A stretch of 10,383 nucleotides of DNA from positions 39,465 through 49,847 of the forward strand of contig JABMDE010000024.1 in the NCBI GenBank assembly GCA_015904055.1, given 5' to 3'. How positions within the stretch are numbered: the stretch's first letter is position 1; each line of letters opens with the position of its first letter. Both the position numbers and the translations under genes were made by a program. This DNA comes from Nitrospira sp. (GTDB taxonomy: Bacteria > Nitrospirota > Nitrospiria > Nitrospirales > Nitrospiraceae). Shown piece by piece: positions 1-5,802 of this stretch. A model generated the notes under the pieces. It was not told the DNA's origin and ran no database searches. It saw only the letters and a program-made list of their open reading frames with translations.

Positions 1-311
1 CAGACCCGGCAGGCCCTCCCCTGCTGAAGAGCCAGCTCAAGCTTTTCCACCGAGGCCCGATCGGTCCCCGGACCAGCCAGGATGGCCATGGTCTTGCCCA
101 CAATCTCGCTGTCCGTATAGCCGGTCAGCAACCGGAAGGCGGGATTCACGTGGGTCACGGGATGATGGGACGCCGTGGCATCAGTCATCACCACACCGCA
201 CCCAGTGGCCGCGATGATTTTGGACTGGGACCGGCACTCCCGGCGTTGCCGAACGAGGAGCCAGCTTGTAATACCAAGCAGAAGGAGAGCGGAACCGGTG
301 AAAAAACCCAC
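1..311 (-). CDS. N-terminus of a third PAS sensor histidine kinase (partial, cut by window edge)
   Basis: This is the 5' end of a third kinase, read from a GTG at 311-309 to the window edge with no stop. It starts with a hydrophobic stretch (around FFTGSALLLLGITSWLLV, residues 3-20) followed by RQRR, which looks like a single membrane anchor with the C-terminal side in the cytoplasm. A PAS domain begins near residue 32; MTDAT, VNPAFRLLTGY and ILAGPGTD are visible. The GTG start is chosen because AGAGG lies five bases upstream (317-321), and the same arrangement is conserved at 5638 in the neighbouring unit. The gene sits downstream of regulator 1 and its stem-loop, so it opens another kinase-regulator unit. 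No kinase core is visible, so calling it a histidine kinase rests on its near-identity to 5328-5638 and on the array layout. Confidence 0.75.
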   Translation of the reverse strand, partial: MGFFTGSALLLLGITSWLLVRQRRECRSQSKIIAATGCGVVMTDATASHHPVTHVNPAFRLLTGYTDSEIVGKTMAILAGPGTDRASVEKLELALQQGRACRV

Positions 312-316
312 CGTGG

Positions 317-321
317 CCTCT
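317..321 (-). promoter_or_regulatory. Ribosome binding site that decides the GTG start of the third kinase
   Basis: AGAGG on the minus strand, five bases before the GTG at 311. The equivalent site at 5644-5648 has the same spacing although the bases between differ. An in-frame TGA just upstream rules out an earlier start. Confidence 0.55.
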
Positions 322-438
322 TTTCACATCAGGTTGGATTCACTCGGTCAGAATCCAGAGCAAGAATATCCCACCCCTAGTAATGGTATACGGACTCAAG
401 CAACGTAGTTAGATGAACTTGCTGGAAAATAAACAGGA

Positions 439-466
439 ATATAGCCCTATCGTGCTAGGGCTATAT
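439..466 (-). terminator. Stem-loop just after regulator 1, probable transcription terminator
   Basis: A perfect 11-base inverted repeat, ATATAGCCCTA and TAGGGCTATAT, around a six-base loop, starting eight bases past the regulator 1 stop codon. The minus strand after it reads TCCTGTTTATTTT, which is T-rich but interrupted, so it is not a textbook Rho-independent terminator. The same hairpin follows regulator 2 at 5769-5792 with altered but still pairing bases, which supports a real structure. It could instead be a processing or RNA-stabilising hairpin that limits read-through into the next kinase. Confidence 0.6.
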
Positions 467-474
467 GTCTCGAC

Positions 475-1131
475 TCAGGTCTGCCGTTTGACAAAGAACG
501 CCGCAGCCTGCGAGCGGCGGGTGATCTGAAGCTTGTGAAAGACATTGGCAAGATAATTTTTCACGGTCTTGTCGCTCAACTCGAGTGCCGTGGCGATTTC
601 CTTGTTCGTCTTGCCTTCGGCGACGAGCGCCAGCACCCGCTCTTCCTGCGAGGAGAGTTTGTCCACCCCCGATATGTCTTTGCCGGCTGCCAATCCGCGC
701 AGCCACGCAAGCGCCCGGTTGGTCACGGCGGGATCGAGAATCGACCGGCCCTCGGAGACAGCACGGATCGCGCCGACCAGCGATACAGTGTCGATGGCTT
801 TCAACACATACCCATGCGCGCCGGCCAACACGGCCGCCAGAACCGAGTCATCGTCGGCATATGAGGTCAGAATGATCACCCGGAGAGCGGGAAAAGAGGA
901 CAGGAGATCCCGGCACGCATCGACACCTGAGCCATCCGGAAGACGCACATCCATGAGCACCACGTCTGGTTTCAGTTTGCCCGTTTGCCTGATCGCCTCC
1001 GCAACCGTCGCCGCTTCTCCCACCACCCAAATAGCGTCATGCTGGCTCAGCACCGTCCGAAGGCCCACACGAACGATCTCATGATCATCCACAAGCAAAA
1101 CTCGAATCGTCTTGAGTTTCGTCTTACTCAT
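475..1131 (-). CDS. NarL/DevR-family response regulator 1
   Basis: A 218-residue response regulator. The receiver domain (residues ~9-125) has the acidic pair D15-D16, the phospho-acceptor D61 in the VVLMDVRLPDGSG context, T89 and K111. The LuxR-type helix-turn-helix runs from ~L159 to F213, with the DKTVKNYLANVFHKL recognition region. The sequence style (ILTSYADD, TVKNYLANV, RRSQAAAFF) resembles the DevR/DosR branch of the NarL family. The start at 1131 is preferred over an upstream in-frame start at 1194. GGAGG stands at 1139-1143 with seven-base spacing, the receiver begins directly after it, and regulator 2 starts at the same place. The start overlaps the upstream kinase stop by eight bases, which implies translational coupling. 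It should be phosphorylated by the adjacent HisKA_3 core and act as a DNA-binding regulator. Fourteen residues differ from regulator 2 by direct comparison, none of them in the recognition helix. Confidence 0.93.
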   Translation of the reverse strand: MSKTKLKTIRVLLVDDHEIVRVGLRTVLSQHDAIWVVGEAATVAEAIRQTGKLKPDVVLMDVRLPDGSGVDACRDLLSSFPALRVIILTSYADDDSVLAAVLAGAHGYVLKAIDTVSLVGAIRAVSEGRSILDPAVTNRALAWLRGLAAGKDISGVDKLSSQEERVLALVAEGKTNKEIATALELSDKTVKNYLANVFHKLQITRRSQAAAFFVKRQT

Positions 1132-1873
1132 CAGCCGGCCTCCTGGGTATATCGAGCAGCACTTTCGTTCCCTGCCGAGGCCGAGAAAGGACATCGACCC
1201 GGCCGCCGAGTTTCCGCGCCCGCGCCGCCATGTTGGTCAATCCATGTCCGATGTCACAGACGGCGTCCGGGGTGAATCCTTTCCCGTTATCGGCCACCGA
1301 CAGGCGCAGGGAACGGCGCAGTCGTTTGAACGACACAGTGATGCGGCCGGCCTCGCTGTGGCGGAGGCCGTTGCTCAGCGCCTCCCGCATGAGATTCATC
1401 ACATGGTAGGACTGCTCCGTCGAAAGCTCCCGGACAGCGCCTGCCTCAATCCTCACACGGCACGCCATCCCATAGGACGCGCACATGGCCTGAACCATGG
1501 CGCGCAAAGTCGAATCGACATTGCCCCCCTGCAACACCTGCGACTCAATGCCTGCAATGAAATTCCGGACATCGGTCATGACATGATTGAGCTGCCCGAT
1601 CGCGCTGTTCAATGTCGCCGTAAGCGGTGCAGCGACCGCCTTGCGCGGCAGCGACAACTTGGATACAAGCGTCCTGCAGGATTCCAGGCCCAGACCAACT
1701 GCAAAAACAGATTGCAAGATGCCGTCGTGCAGATCCTCGCTGATCCGCTCACGGTCATCGATCGCGGTGCGCAGATCACGCTCCCGTTGGCGAAGCTGCT
1801 CTTCCACGTATTTGCGCGCAGTAATGTCGGTCGCAGCCCCCAGAACCAGGACGGCTTGGTCCTGCTCGTTCAC
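1124..1873 (-). CDS. Kinase 1 C-terminal core: end of last PAS, HisKA_3 and HATPase_c
   Basis: About 249 residues if read from the GTG at 1873, the earliest convenient start after the frameshift. It opens with the end of a PAS domain (VLVLGAATDITARKYVEEQL), then the HisKA_3 dimerisation and phosphotransfer domain, with the phospho-accepting His in EDLHDGILQSVFAVGLGLE (His codon at 1727-1729). The ATPase domain follows, with N-box REALSNGLRHS, G1 box DNGKGF and G2 box GHGLTN, ending PADE. All catalytic motifs are present, so the core should be chemically competent. No Shine-Dalgarno sequence is seen before the GTG, so efficient independent translation is doubtful. The frame itself stays open up to the single-base deletion at 1909/1910, consistent with a recently broken full-length kinase. 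Its stop overlaps the regulator 1 start. Confidence 0.75.
   Translation of the reverse strand: MNEQDQAVLVLGAATDITARKYVEEQLRQRERDLRTAIDDRERISEDLHDGILQSVFAVGLGLESCRTLVSKLSLPRKAVAAPLTATLNSAIGQLNHVMTDVRNFIAGIESQVLQGGNVDSTLRAMVQAMCASYGMACRVRIEAGAVRELSTEQSYHVMNLMREALSNGLRHSEAGRITVSFKRLRRSLRLSVADNGKGFTPDAVCDIGHGLTNMAARARKLGGRVDVLSRPRQGTKVLLDIPRRPADE
1139..1143 (-). promoter_or_regulatory. Ribosome binding site of regulator 1
   Basis: GGAGG on the minus strand, seven bases before the ATG at 1131 and inside the end of the kinase reading frame. It argues for the 1131 start over the upstream candidate at 1194. Confidence 0.75.
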
Positions 1874-4800
1874 AAGCGGCCGCTTGACGGTTTGCAGCCA
1901 ACGGACGTTCCGTGGACATCCGTGATCTTCTCTTCCGGAATAAACCGTTCTTGCAATGAGTCCATCACTTCGAGGTCTTTCTGGCGGAAGAAGGCGACTT
2001 CCTTCGGACTCAAATTGAAGTCCGCATCGGTTTTCCCGATCAGACCCTCCACCGTGGTTCCGTAGGCCTCGGCGACTGCCTGGTTGACCAGCGTGAATCG
2101 CCCGTCGCGGTCCTTCGCGAAAATAAAATTCGGATCCGTGTCGATCACCTGCCGCATGAAGGCGTGGGACTGTCGAAGGTCCGATTCGGCCCGTTTGCGC
2201 TCCACTGTTTCCATCATGCGCCCAAGGATTTCACCAACCGACGCGCCAAAACTTTGGGCCTCAGGGCTCCAGTCCCTGGGCACCCCGACATGTTCAAGCC
2301 ACAGCACGCCCACGAGTGTGCCTTGACGACGAATCGGCACATCCAGCATGGAGGTAATCCCCAGCGGAAGGAAATAATGCTCGGCAAATTCGATCGTGCG
2401 CGGATCGGCACAGGCGTCAGGCGCAGCCAACACCAGACTTGCTGCGATGGTCTCTAAGTAGTGGGGGTACTGCGAGGCCGAAAGCCTGTTGCCGACTGAA
2501 TGAACAGCCTGCGAACGATCGTAGAGGTTCTGGCAAACCAGCGCAGTCCCATTCTCAGAGAGCAGCCACACGCTGACGCGAGCCACTCCAAGCGTCTCTG
2601 CCACGATCTCGCACATACGTGGTAGCACGTCAGACGGTGTCCCTCCCGTCTCGTCGAGGTGTGTGAGACGGAGGAGCGCCGCCTGCATCGTCAAGGTCTG
2701 TTGGGTCCGCTCGCTCACCTCCTGCTCGGCCCGTTTGCGCTCGGTGATGTCGCGCACGAACGCACAGTGGTATTCCTGTCCTTCATAGGCCAGATAATTG
2801 ATGCTCACCTCGATGGGAATCAGCCGGCCATCCTTGGCCCGATGGGCCGTCGCCAGCACCATCGTCCCGCGCTGTTTGGTGTCAGCCCAAAACCCTGGCC
2901 ACAGGGCTGCCGGAAAATCTGGATTCAGATCGTGGACGGTCATGGCGCACAACTCGTCTTTCGAATAGCCCAGCATCAGGCTGGCTGCCTCGTTCACATC
3001 CAAAATCCTGGCCTGCGGATCGATCCAGTAGACGGCGTCAGCGGCCCGCTCCATCGAGAATTTCGCAAGCCGCAACGCCGCGTCCGCATGCTTGCGCCCG
3101 GTGATGTCCCGCACGATGGCACAGTCATACTCTTTGCCTCCGTACTGCAAATAGTTCGACGTGATCTCCGTCTCCACGACCTGTCCGGTAGAGGACCAAT
3201 AGCTCGACTCGAACGTCACGGTTTCCTTCTGTTTCAACTCCTCCCAATGAAGAGCCCATCCCTCCGTAGAGACATTCGGATCAAGGTCGTATAGGGACAG
3301 GGCGGTCAGCTCTTCACGCGCATAGTTCAGCAGGCGGCAGGCCGCGTCGTTGACATTGAAAATGCGGGCGCCGGAATCCAACCACAACACCGCGTCAGAG
3401 GCCCGGTCGATGGAGAACTGTGTCAGAAGCACGCGTTCATCCGCGCATTTGCGATCCGTCACGTCCACCGTCGCGCCGATCAGCCGGACGACGGCCCCTG
3501 CGTCGTTCCGATTGGCCTGGCCACGAACATGGGTCCAGATGATCGATCCGTCCTTTCGGATCATACGGACCTCGTACGAATACGAGTCGACAAGACCTGT
3601 CGAGACCTGATTCCAGGTTTCCAACGTAATGGCGCGATCGTCCGGATGCACGAGATTGAGCCAGATGAACGGGTCGGTGGACAGCTCATCCTTCGAATAG
3701 CCAAACAGCGCTTTCAGATTATCATCGGCATGGAACTGTTCCTGCAAAACATCCAGCTCCCAGACGCCGACTTTTCCGACCACTGTGGCGCGCACGTATC
3801 GTTCCTGGCTGACCAGCAGCGCCTCTTCGGCCTGCTTACGCGCCGTGATGTCCTCTGAAAAGATGATGATCCCCCCGACAGACCCCTCGACTGTCCGCCA
3901 GGGGCGAATTTCCCACCGGCTCCAATCCGTGCGGCCGTCGGTCCGGATAAACGGATCTTCCTCGCATCCCTCGACGGCACCGGCCAAACATCGCCGGTGA
4001 ATGGCCTTCCACCGTTCTGGAATATCCGGAAAGACCTCATAGTGGCTCTGGCCAACAAGCGATCCGTCGCCCACGCGATAATCCGACCGCCAACGCTGGC
4101 TGACGGCGATATACCGCATCTCGTGGTCAAGCATGGCGAGGGCGACCGGGCTGTGTTCGATGAGGAGCCGCAACCGCTCCTCCCGCTCAGCCAGCTCAGC
4201 TTCCATCTGTCTGCGCGCGGTGATATCAGTTTCTGAACCGGCCATGCGAAGCGGTGTGCCATCATCGGCCCAAATGGCCATACCCCGATCTAGGACCCAC
4301 ATGTAGGACCCGTCTTTTTTCTGGATTCGATATTCTTCGTAGAACTCATGGATTTGCTTGGATAAATAGGCATCGACAGCCCGAAGAACTCGGTCAAGAT
4401 CCTCGGGATGAATGCGGTTGCGCCACTCCTCGTCATGGTTTCTGATTTCATGCTCTTCAAACCCACGCATAGTTTTCCACCGAGTGGAATAAAATACTTC
4501 GCCTGTCTGAACCATCCAGTCCCAGATTCCGTCATTGCTCCCGCGCACGGCGAGCTGCCACCGCTCCTCGCTGACTCGGAGCGCCTCCTCAGCCTGCTTG
4601 CGTTCGGTGATGTCTTGAATTTGCGCGATCTGGTACAGGACCTGTCCTTCGTGGTTGCGCACCGACGATGCGTTCAGATTGACCCACACGATATGACCAC
4701 CTTTATGGAGATAGCGTTTCTCCATCTGATGCGTTCGCAGGTCTCCGCTCAGTAATCGTTCCAGCAAAAGCAGACTCTTCGGGAGGTCGTCAGGATGCGT

Positions 4801-5319
4801 GAGGGCTTGGAAGGTTGTCTGCTGTAATTCTTCCTTCGAATACCCGACGATCTGACACAGAGCCTGGTTGACTTCGAACCAATGGCCGTCCGTCGACACA
4901 AGGGCCATCCCGATCGACGCCTCGTTAAATGCGGTGGCGAATCGCTCCTCGCTGACTCGGAGCGCCACCTCAGCCAGCTTGCGGTCAGTAATGTCCTGGC
5001 ACGAGCCGGACATCCGAGAGAGCTCACCCTGCTCGTTCCAGATGGCTTGCCCTCGTCCCCGAACCCATCGATACTCCCCCTGGTTGCTCCTGAGCCGATA
5101 GTCCACATCGTAGGGAACCCGTTGCTCAATGTGCGCCGTGAGCCGGGCGAACACGTGGTTCGTATCGTCAGGATGCAGTCTCGCTGCCCACTGCATGAGC
5201 GTGTCGAACGATTCCCCGTCCTCCAGGTCCAGCAGCTGTCGCACACGCGGAGACCACCAGATCGGCGTTTCCGGTGCATGCCAGGGCTGCCCCGGAATGC
5301 GGTGCGCATCCCAGAGCAT
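1870..5319 (-). CDS. Kinase 1 sensory array: eight PAS domains and one GAF, without kinase core
   Basis: The frame runs to a premature stop at 1870. It is open up to an ATG at 5445, but homology starts only around 5327, so an ATG at 5319 (MLWDAHR) is given; the true start is uncertain. Domains in order, with approximate bases: PAS_3-like (5319-4985, WSPRVRQLLDL, RLHPDD); PAS (4950-4615, FNEASIGMAL); PAS_3-like (4565-4225, SNDGIWDW); PAS (4175-3855, IEHSPVALAML); PAS_3-like (3785-3460, GKVGVWELDV); PAS (3430-3110, RASDAVLW); PAS (3065-2755, RAADAVYW); GAF (2690-2240, ending GEILGRMMETVERKRAE); PAS (from 2180, DTDPNFIFAKDRDG), broken near its end. Domains are joined by DIT(E/A/D)RK-type linkers. 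No transmembrane segment is visible in this frame. Without the core it could not signal by itself, and the last 11 residues (from TSVGCKPS) are out-of-frame reading after the deletion. Confidence 0.75.
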   Translation of the reverse strand: MLWDAHRIPGQPWHAPETPIWWSPRVRQLLDLEDGESFDTLMQWAARLHPDDTNHVFARLTAHIEQRVPYDVDYRLRSNQGEYRWVRGRGQAIWNEQGELSRMSGSCQDITDRKLAEVALRVSEERFATAFNEASIGMALVSTDGHWFEVNQALCQIVGYSKEELQQTTFQALTHPDDLPKSLLLLERLLSGDLRTHQMEKRYLHKGGHIVWVNLNASSVRNHEGQVLYQIAQIQDITERKQAEEALRVSEERWQLAVRGSNDGIWDWMVQTGEVFYSTRWKTMRGFEEHEIRNHDEEWRNRIHPEDLDRVLRAVDAYLSKQIHEFYEEYRIQKKDGSYMWVLDRGMAIWADDGTPLRMAGSETDITARRQMEAELAEREERLRLLIEHSPVALAMLDHEMRYIAVSQRWRSDYRVGDGSLVGQSHYEVFPDIPERWKAIHRRCLAGAVEGCEEDPFIRTDGRTDWSRWEIRPWRTVEGSVGGIIIFSEDITARKQAEEALLVSQERYVRATVVGKVGVWELDVLQEQFHADDNLKALFGYSKDELSTDPFIWLNLVHPDDRAITLETWNQVSTGLVDSYSYEVRMIRKDGSIIWTHVRGQANRNDAGAVVRLIGATVDVTDRKCADERVLLTQFSIDRASDAVLWLDSGARIFNVNDAACRLLNYAREELTALSLYDLDPNVSTEGWALHWEELKQKETVTFESSYWSSTGQVVETEITSNYLQYGGKEYDCAIVRDITGRKHADAALRLAKFSMERAADAVYWIDPQARILDVNEAASLMLGYSKDELCAMTVHDLNPDFPAALWPGFWADTKQRGTMVLATAHRAKDGRLIPIEVSINYLAYEGQEYHCAFVRDITERKRAEQEVSERTQQTLTMQAALLRLTHLDETGGTPSDVLPRMCEIVAETLGVARVSVWLLSENGTALVCQNLYDRSQAVHSVGNRLSASQYPHYLETIAASLVLAAPDACADPRTIEFAEHYFLPLGITSMLDVPIRRQGTLVGVLWLEHVGVPRDWSPEAQSFGASVGEILGRMMETVERKRAESDLRQSHAFMRQVIDTDPNFIFAKDRDGRFTLVNQAVAEAYGTTVEGLIGKTDADFNLSPKEVAFFRQKDLEVMDSLQERFIPEEKITDVHGTSVGCKPSSGRL
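4562..4614. repeat. Inter-PAS linker repeat, copy 1
   Basis: Begins with a 24-base stretch identical to 4943-4966 (both start CGCTCCTCGCTGACTCGGAG), then continues through the CTTGCGTTCGGTGATGTC-type linker. It encodes the end of one PAS unit and the start of the next (DITERKQAEEALRVSEER). Confidence 0.75.
4943..4995. repeat. Inter-PAS linker repeat, copy 2
   Basis: Direct repeat of 4562-4614 about 381 bases away, one PAS domain length. It encodes DITDRKLAEVALRVSEER. The nucleotide identity, beyond that of the protein, suggests a recent internal PAS duplication or conversion. Confidence 0.75.
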
Positions 5320-5638
5320 GCAGCAGACAGACCCGGCAGGCCCTCCCCTGCTGAAGAGCCAGCTCAAGCTTTTCCACCGAGGCCCGATCGGTCCCCGGAC
5401 CAGCCAGGATGGCCATAGTCTTGCCCACAATCTCGCTGTCCACATAGCCAGTCATCAACCGGAAGGCAGGATTCACGTGGGTCACGGGATGATGGGACGC
5501 CGTGGCATCAGTCATCACTACGCCGCAGCCGGTGGCCGCGATGATTTTGGACTGGGACCGGCACTCTCGGCGTTGCCGAACGAGGAGCCAGCTTGTAATA
5601 CCCAGCAGAAGGAGAGCGGAACCGGTGAAAAACCCCAC
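5168..5638 (-). CDS. Kinase 1 N-terminal fragment: membrane anchor and truncated PAS
   Basis: An open frame from the GTG at 5638, with AGAGG at 5644-5648. Residues 3-20 are hydrophobic (FFTGSALLLLGITSWLLV) and followed by RQRR, which suggests one membrane anchor. A PAS domain starts near residue 32 (MTDAT, VNPAFRLMTGY, EIVGKTMAILAGPGTD) and looks genuine to about residue 103 (GRACRV). After that the sequence (from CLLHALGC) no longer looks like PAS, while a neighbouring frame picks up a new PAS (MLWDAHR). The final ~53 codons are therefore probably nonsense. The real coding part, 5328-5638, is nearly identical to 1-311. The domain lacks the second half of a PAS and its DITERK linker, which points to a deletion or misjoin at about 5327. 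Confidence 0.65.
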   Translation of the reverse strand: MGFFTGSALLLLGITSWLLVRQRRECRSQSKIIAATGCGVVMTDATASHHPVTHVNPAFRLMTGYVDSEIVGKTMAILAGPGTDRASVEKLELALQQGRACRVCLLHALGCAPHSGAALACTGNADLVVSACATAAGPGGRGIVRHAHAVGSETAS

Positions 5639-5643
5639 CGCGA

Positions 5644-5648
5644 CCTCT
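5644..5648 (-). promoter_or_regulatory. Ribosome binding site for the GTG start of kinase 1
   Basis: AGAGG on the minus strand, five bases before the GTG at 5638, conserved with 317-321 in the next unit. An in-frame TGA lies just upstream, so no longer N-terminus is possible in this frame. Confidence 0.55.
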
Positions 5649-5768
5649 TTTCACATCAGGTTGGATTCACTCGGCCGGAATCCAGAGCAAGACTATCTCA
5701 CCCCACTGTCATGATACACAGGCTCACGCAATGTGGTTAGATGAACTTGCTGGAAAATGAACAGGAAT

Positions 5769-5792
5769 ATAGCCCTATCGTGATAGGGCTAT
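5769..5792 (-). terminator. Stem-loop just after regulator 2, probable terminator
   Basis: A perfect 10-base inverted repeat, ATAGCCCTAT and ATAGGGCTAT, with a four-base loop, ten bases past the regulator 2 stop. No uninterrupted T-run follows on the minus strand (TTCCTGTTCATTTTCC). Relative to the copy at 439-466 it has one more pair at the loop and a mismatch beyond its base, so the hairpin is kept although individual bases changed. Confidence 0.6.
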
Positions 5793-5802
5793 CTGTCTCG
5801 GC

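Larger units (their letters stand above)
312..474 (-). other. Intergenic spacer between regulator 1 and the third kinase
   Basis: This 163-base gap holds the stem-loop at 439-466 and the ribosome binding site at 317-321. It aligns along its whole length with 5639-5802, with scattered substitutions and one net base of length difference, so it was duplicated with the genes. I looked for -35/-10 pairs and for a -24/-12 sigma-54 site and saw none that is convincing in both copies. A promoter for the next unit could lie in the roughly 128 bases between stem-loop and start codon. Confidence 0.6.
1..4230. repeat. Tandem duplication, copy A (unit 1 and start of unit 3)
   Basis: Aligns with 5328-10053 at an offset of 5327 to 5329, apart from the 495-base GAF segment. 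It covers the third-kinase start, the spacer, regulator 1 and the C-terminal part of kinase 1 back to the linker at about 4201-4230. Beyond that linker the two kinases carry different PAS domains. Confidence 0.9.
1124..5638 (-). pseudogene. Kinase 1 locus: multi-PAS/GAF sensor histidine kinase interrupted by two frame changes
   Basis: Taken as one ancestral gene, the locus encodes a membrane anchor, a first PAS cut short at about residue 104, eight further PAS domains, one GAF, then HisKA_3 and HATPase_c. Two breaks split it. Near 5327 the first PAS loses its second half and the frame shifts. Between 1909 and 1910 a single base is missing relative to unit 2, which has an extra G in the plus-strand context GGACGTTGCCG at about 7238. 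As read, the product falls into three open frames, listed separately below. Outside the breaks the frames stay open and domain motifs are intact, including the phospho-accepting His. That fits recent decay, a true split, or sequence/assembly error in a repeat-rich region. Neither break sits on an obvious slippery heptamer, so programmed frameshifting is not favoured. Confidence 0.7.
5639..5802 (-). other. Intergenic spacer between regulator 2 and kinase 1
   Basis: A 164-base spacer homologous to 312-474. It contains the stem-loop at 5769-5792 and the ribosome binding site at 5644-5648. No promoter is recognisable with confidence. Confidence 0.6.

Noticed and set aside
461..706. Minus-strand frame overlapping regulator 1 in another frame (also 5789-6358 in unit 2)
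   Set aside because: An arginine/glycine-rich shadow of the regulator gene. It differs greatly in length between the two copies while the regulator frame is conserved.
1132..1194. N-terminal extension of regulator 1 starting at 1194
   Set aside because: The extra 21 residues overlap the kinase 1 ATPase end. The paralogue starts at the equivalent of 1131, and a good GGAGG sits before 1131.
1870..1915. Programmed ribosomal frameshift site joining the kinase 1 sensor and core
   Set aside because: No slippery heptamer or obvious downstream stimulatory structure is visible, and unit 2 is continuous at the same place with one extra base.
1112..2065. Long plus-strand open frame (317 codons) opposite the kinase 1 core
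   Set aside because: It lies wholly antisense to HisKA_3/HATPase_c coding sequence, resembles no known family, and is the kind of open antisense frame expected in GC-rich genes.
5500..5640. LOV-type photosensor in the first PAS domain
   Set aside because: The PAS has a GKTMAIL sequence where a LOV domain would carry the flavin-binding Cys motif (GxNCRFLQ), so no photochemical Cys is present.
5639..5768. Sigma-70 or sigma-54 promoter in the spacer before kinase 1
   Set aside because: TTGCGT and TATCAT-like elements are present, but their spacing is wrong and it is not kept in the other spacer. No -24/-12 GG...GC pattern was seen.
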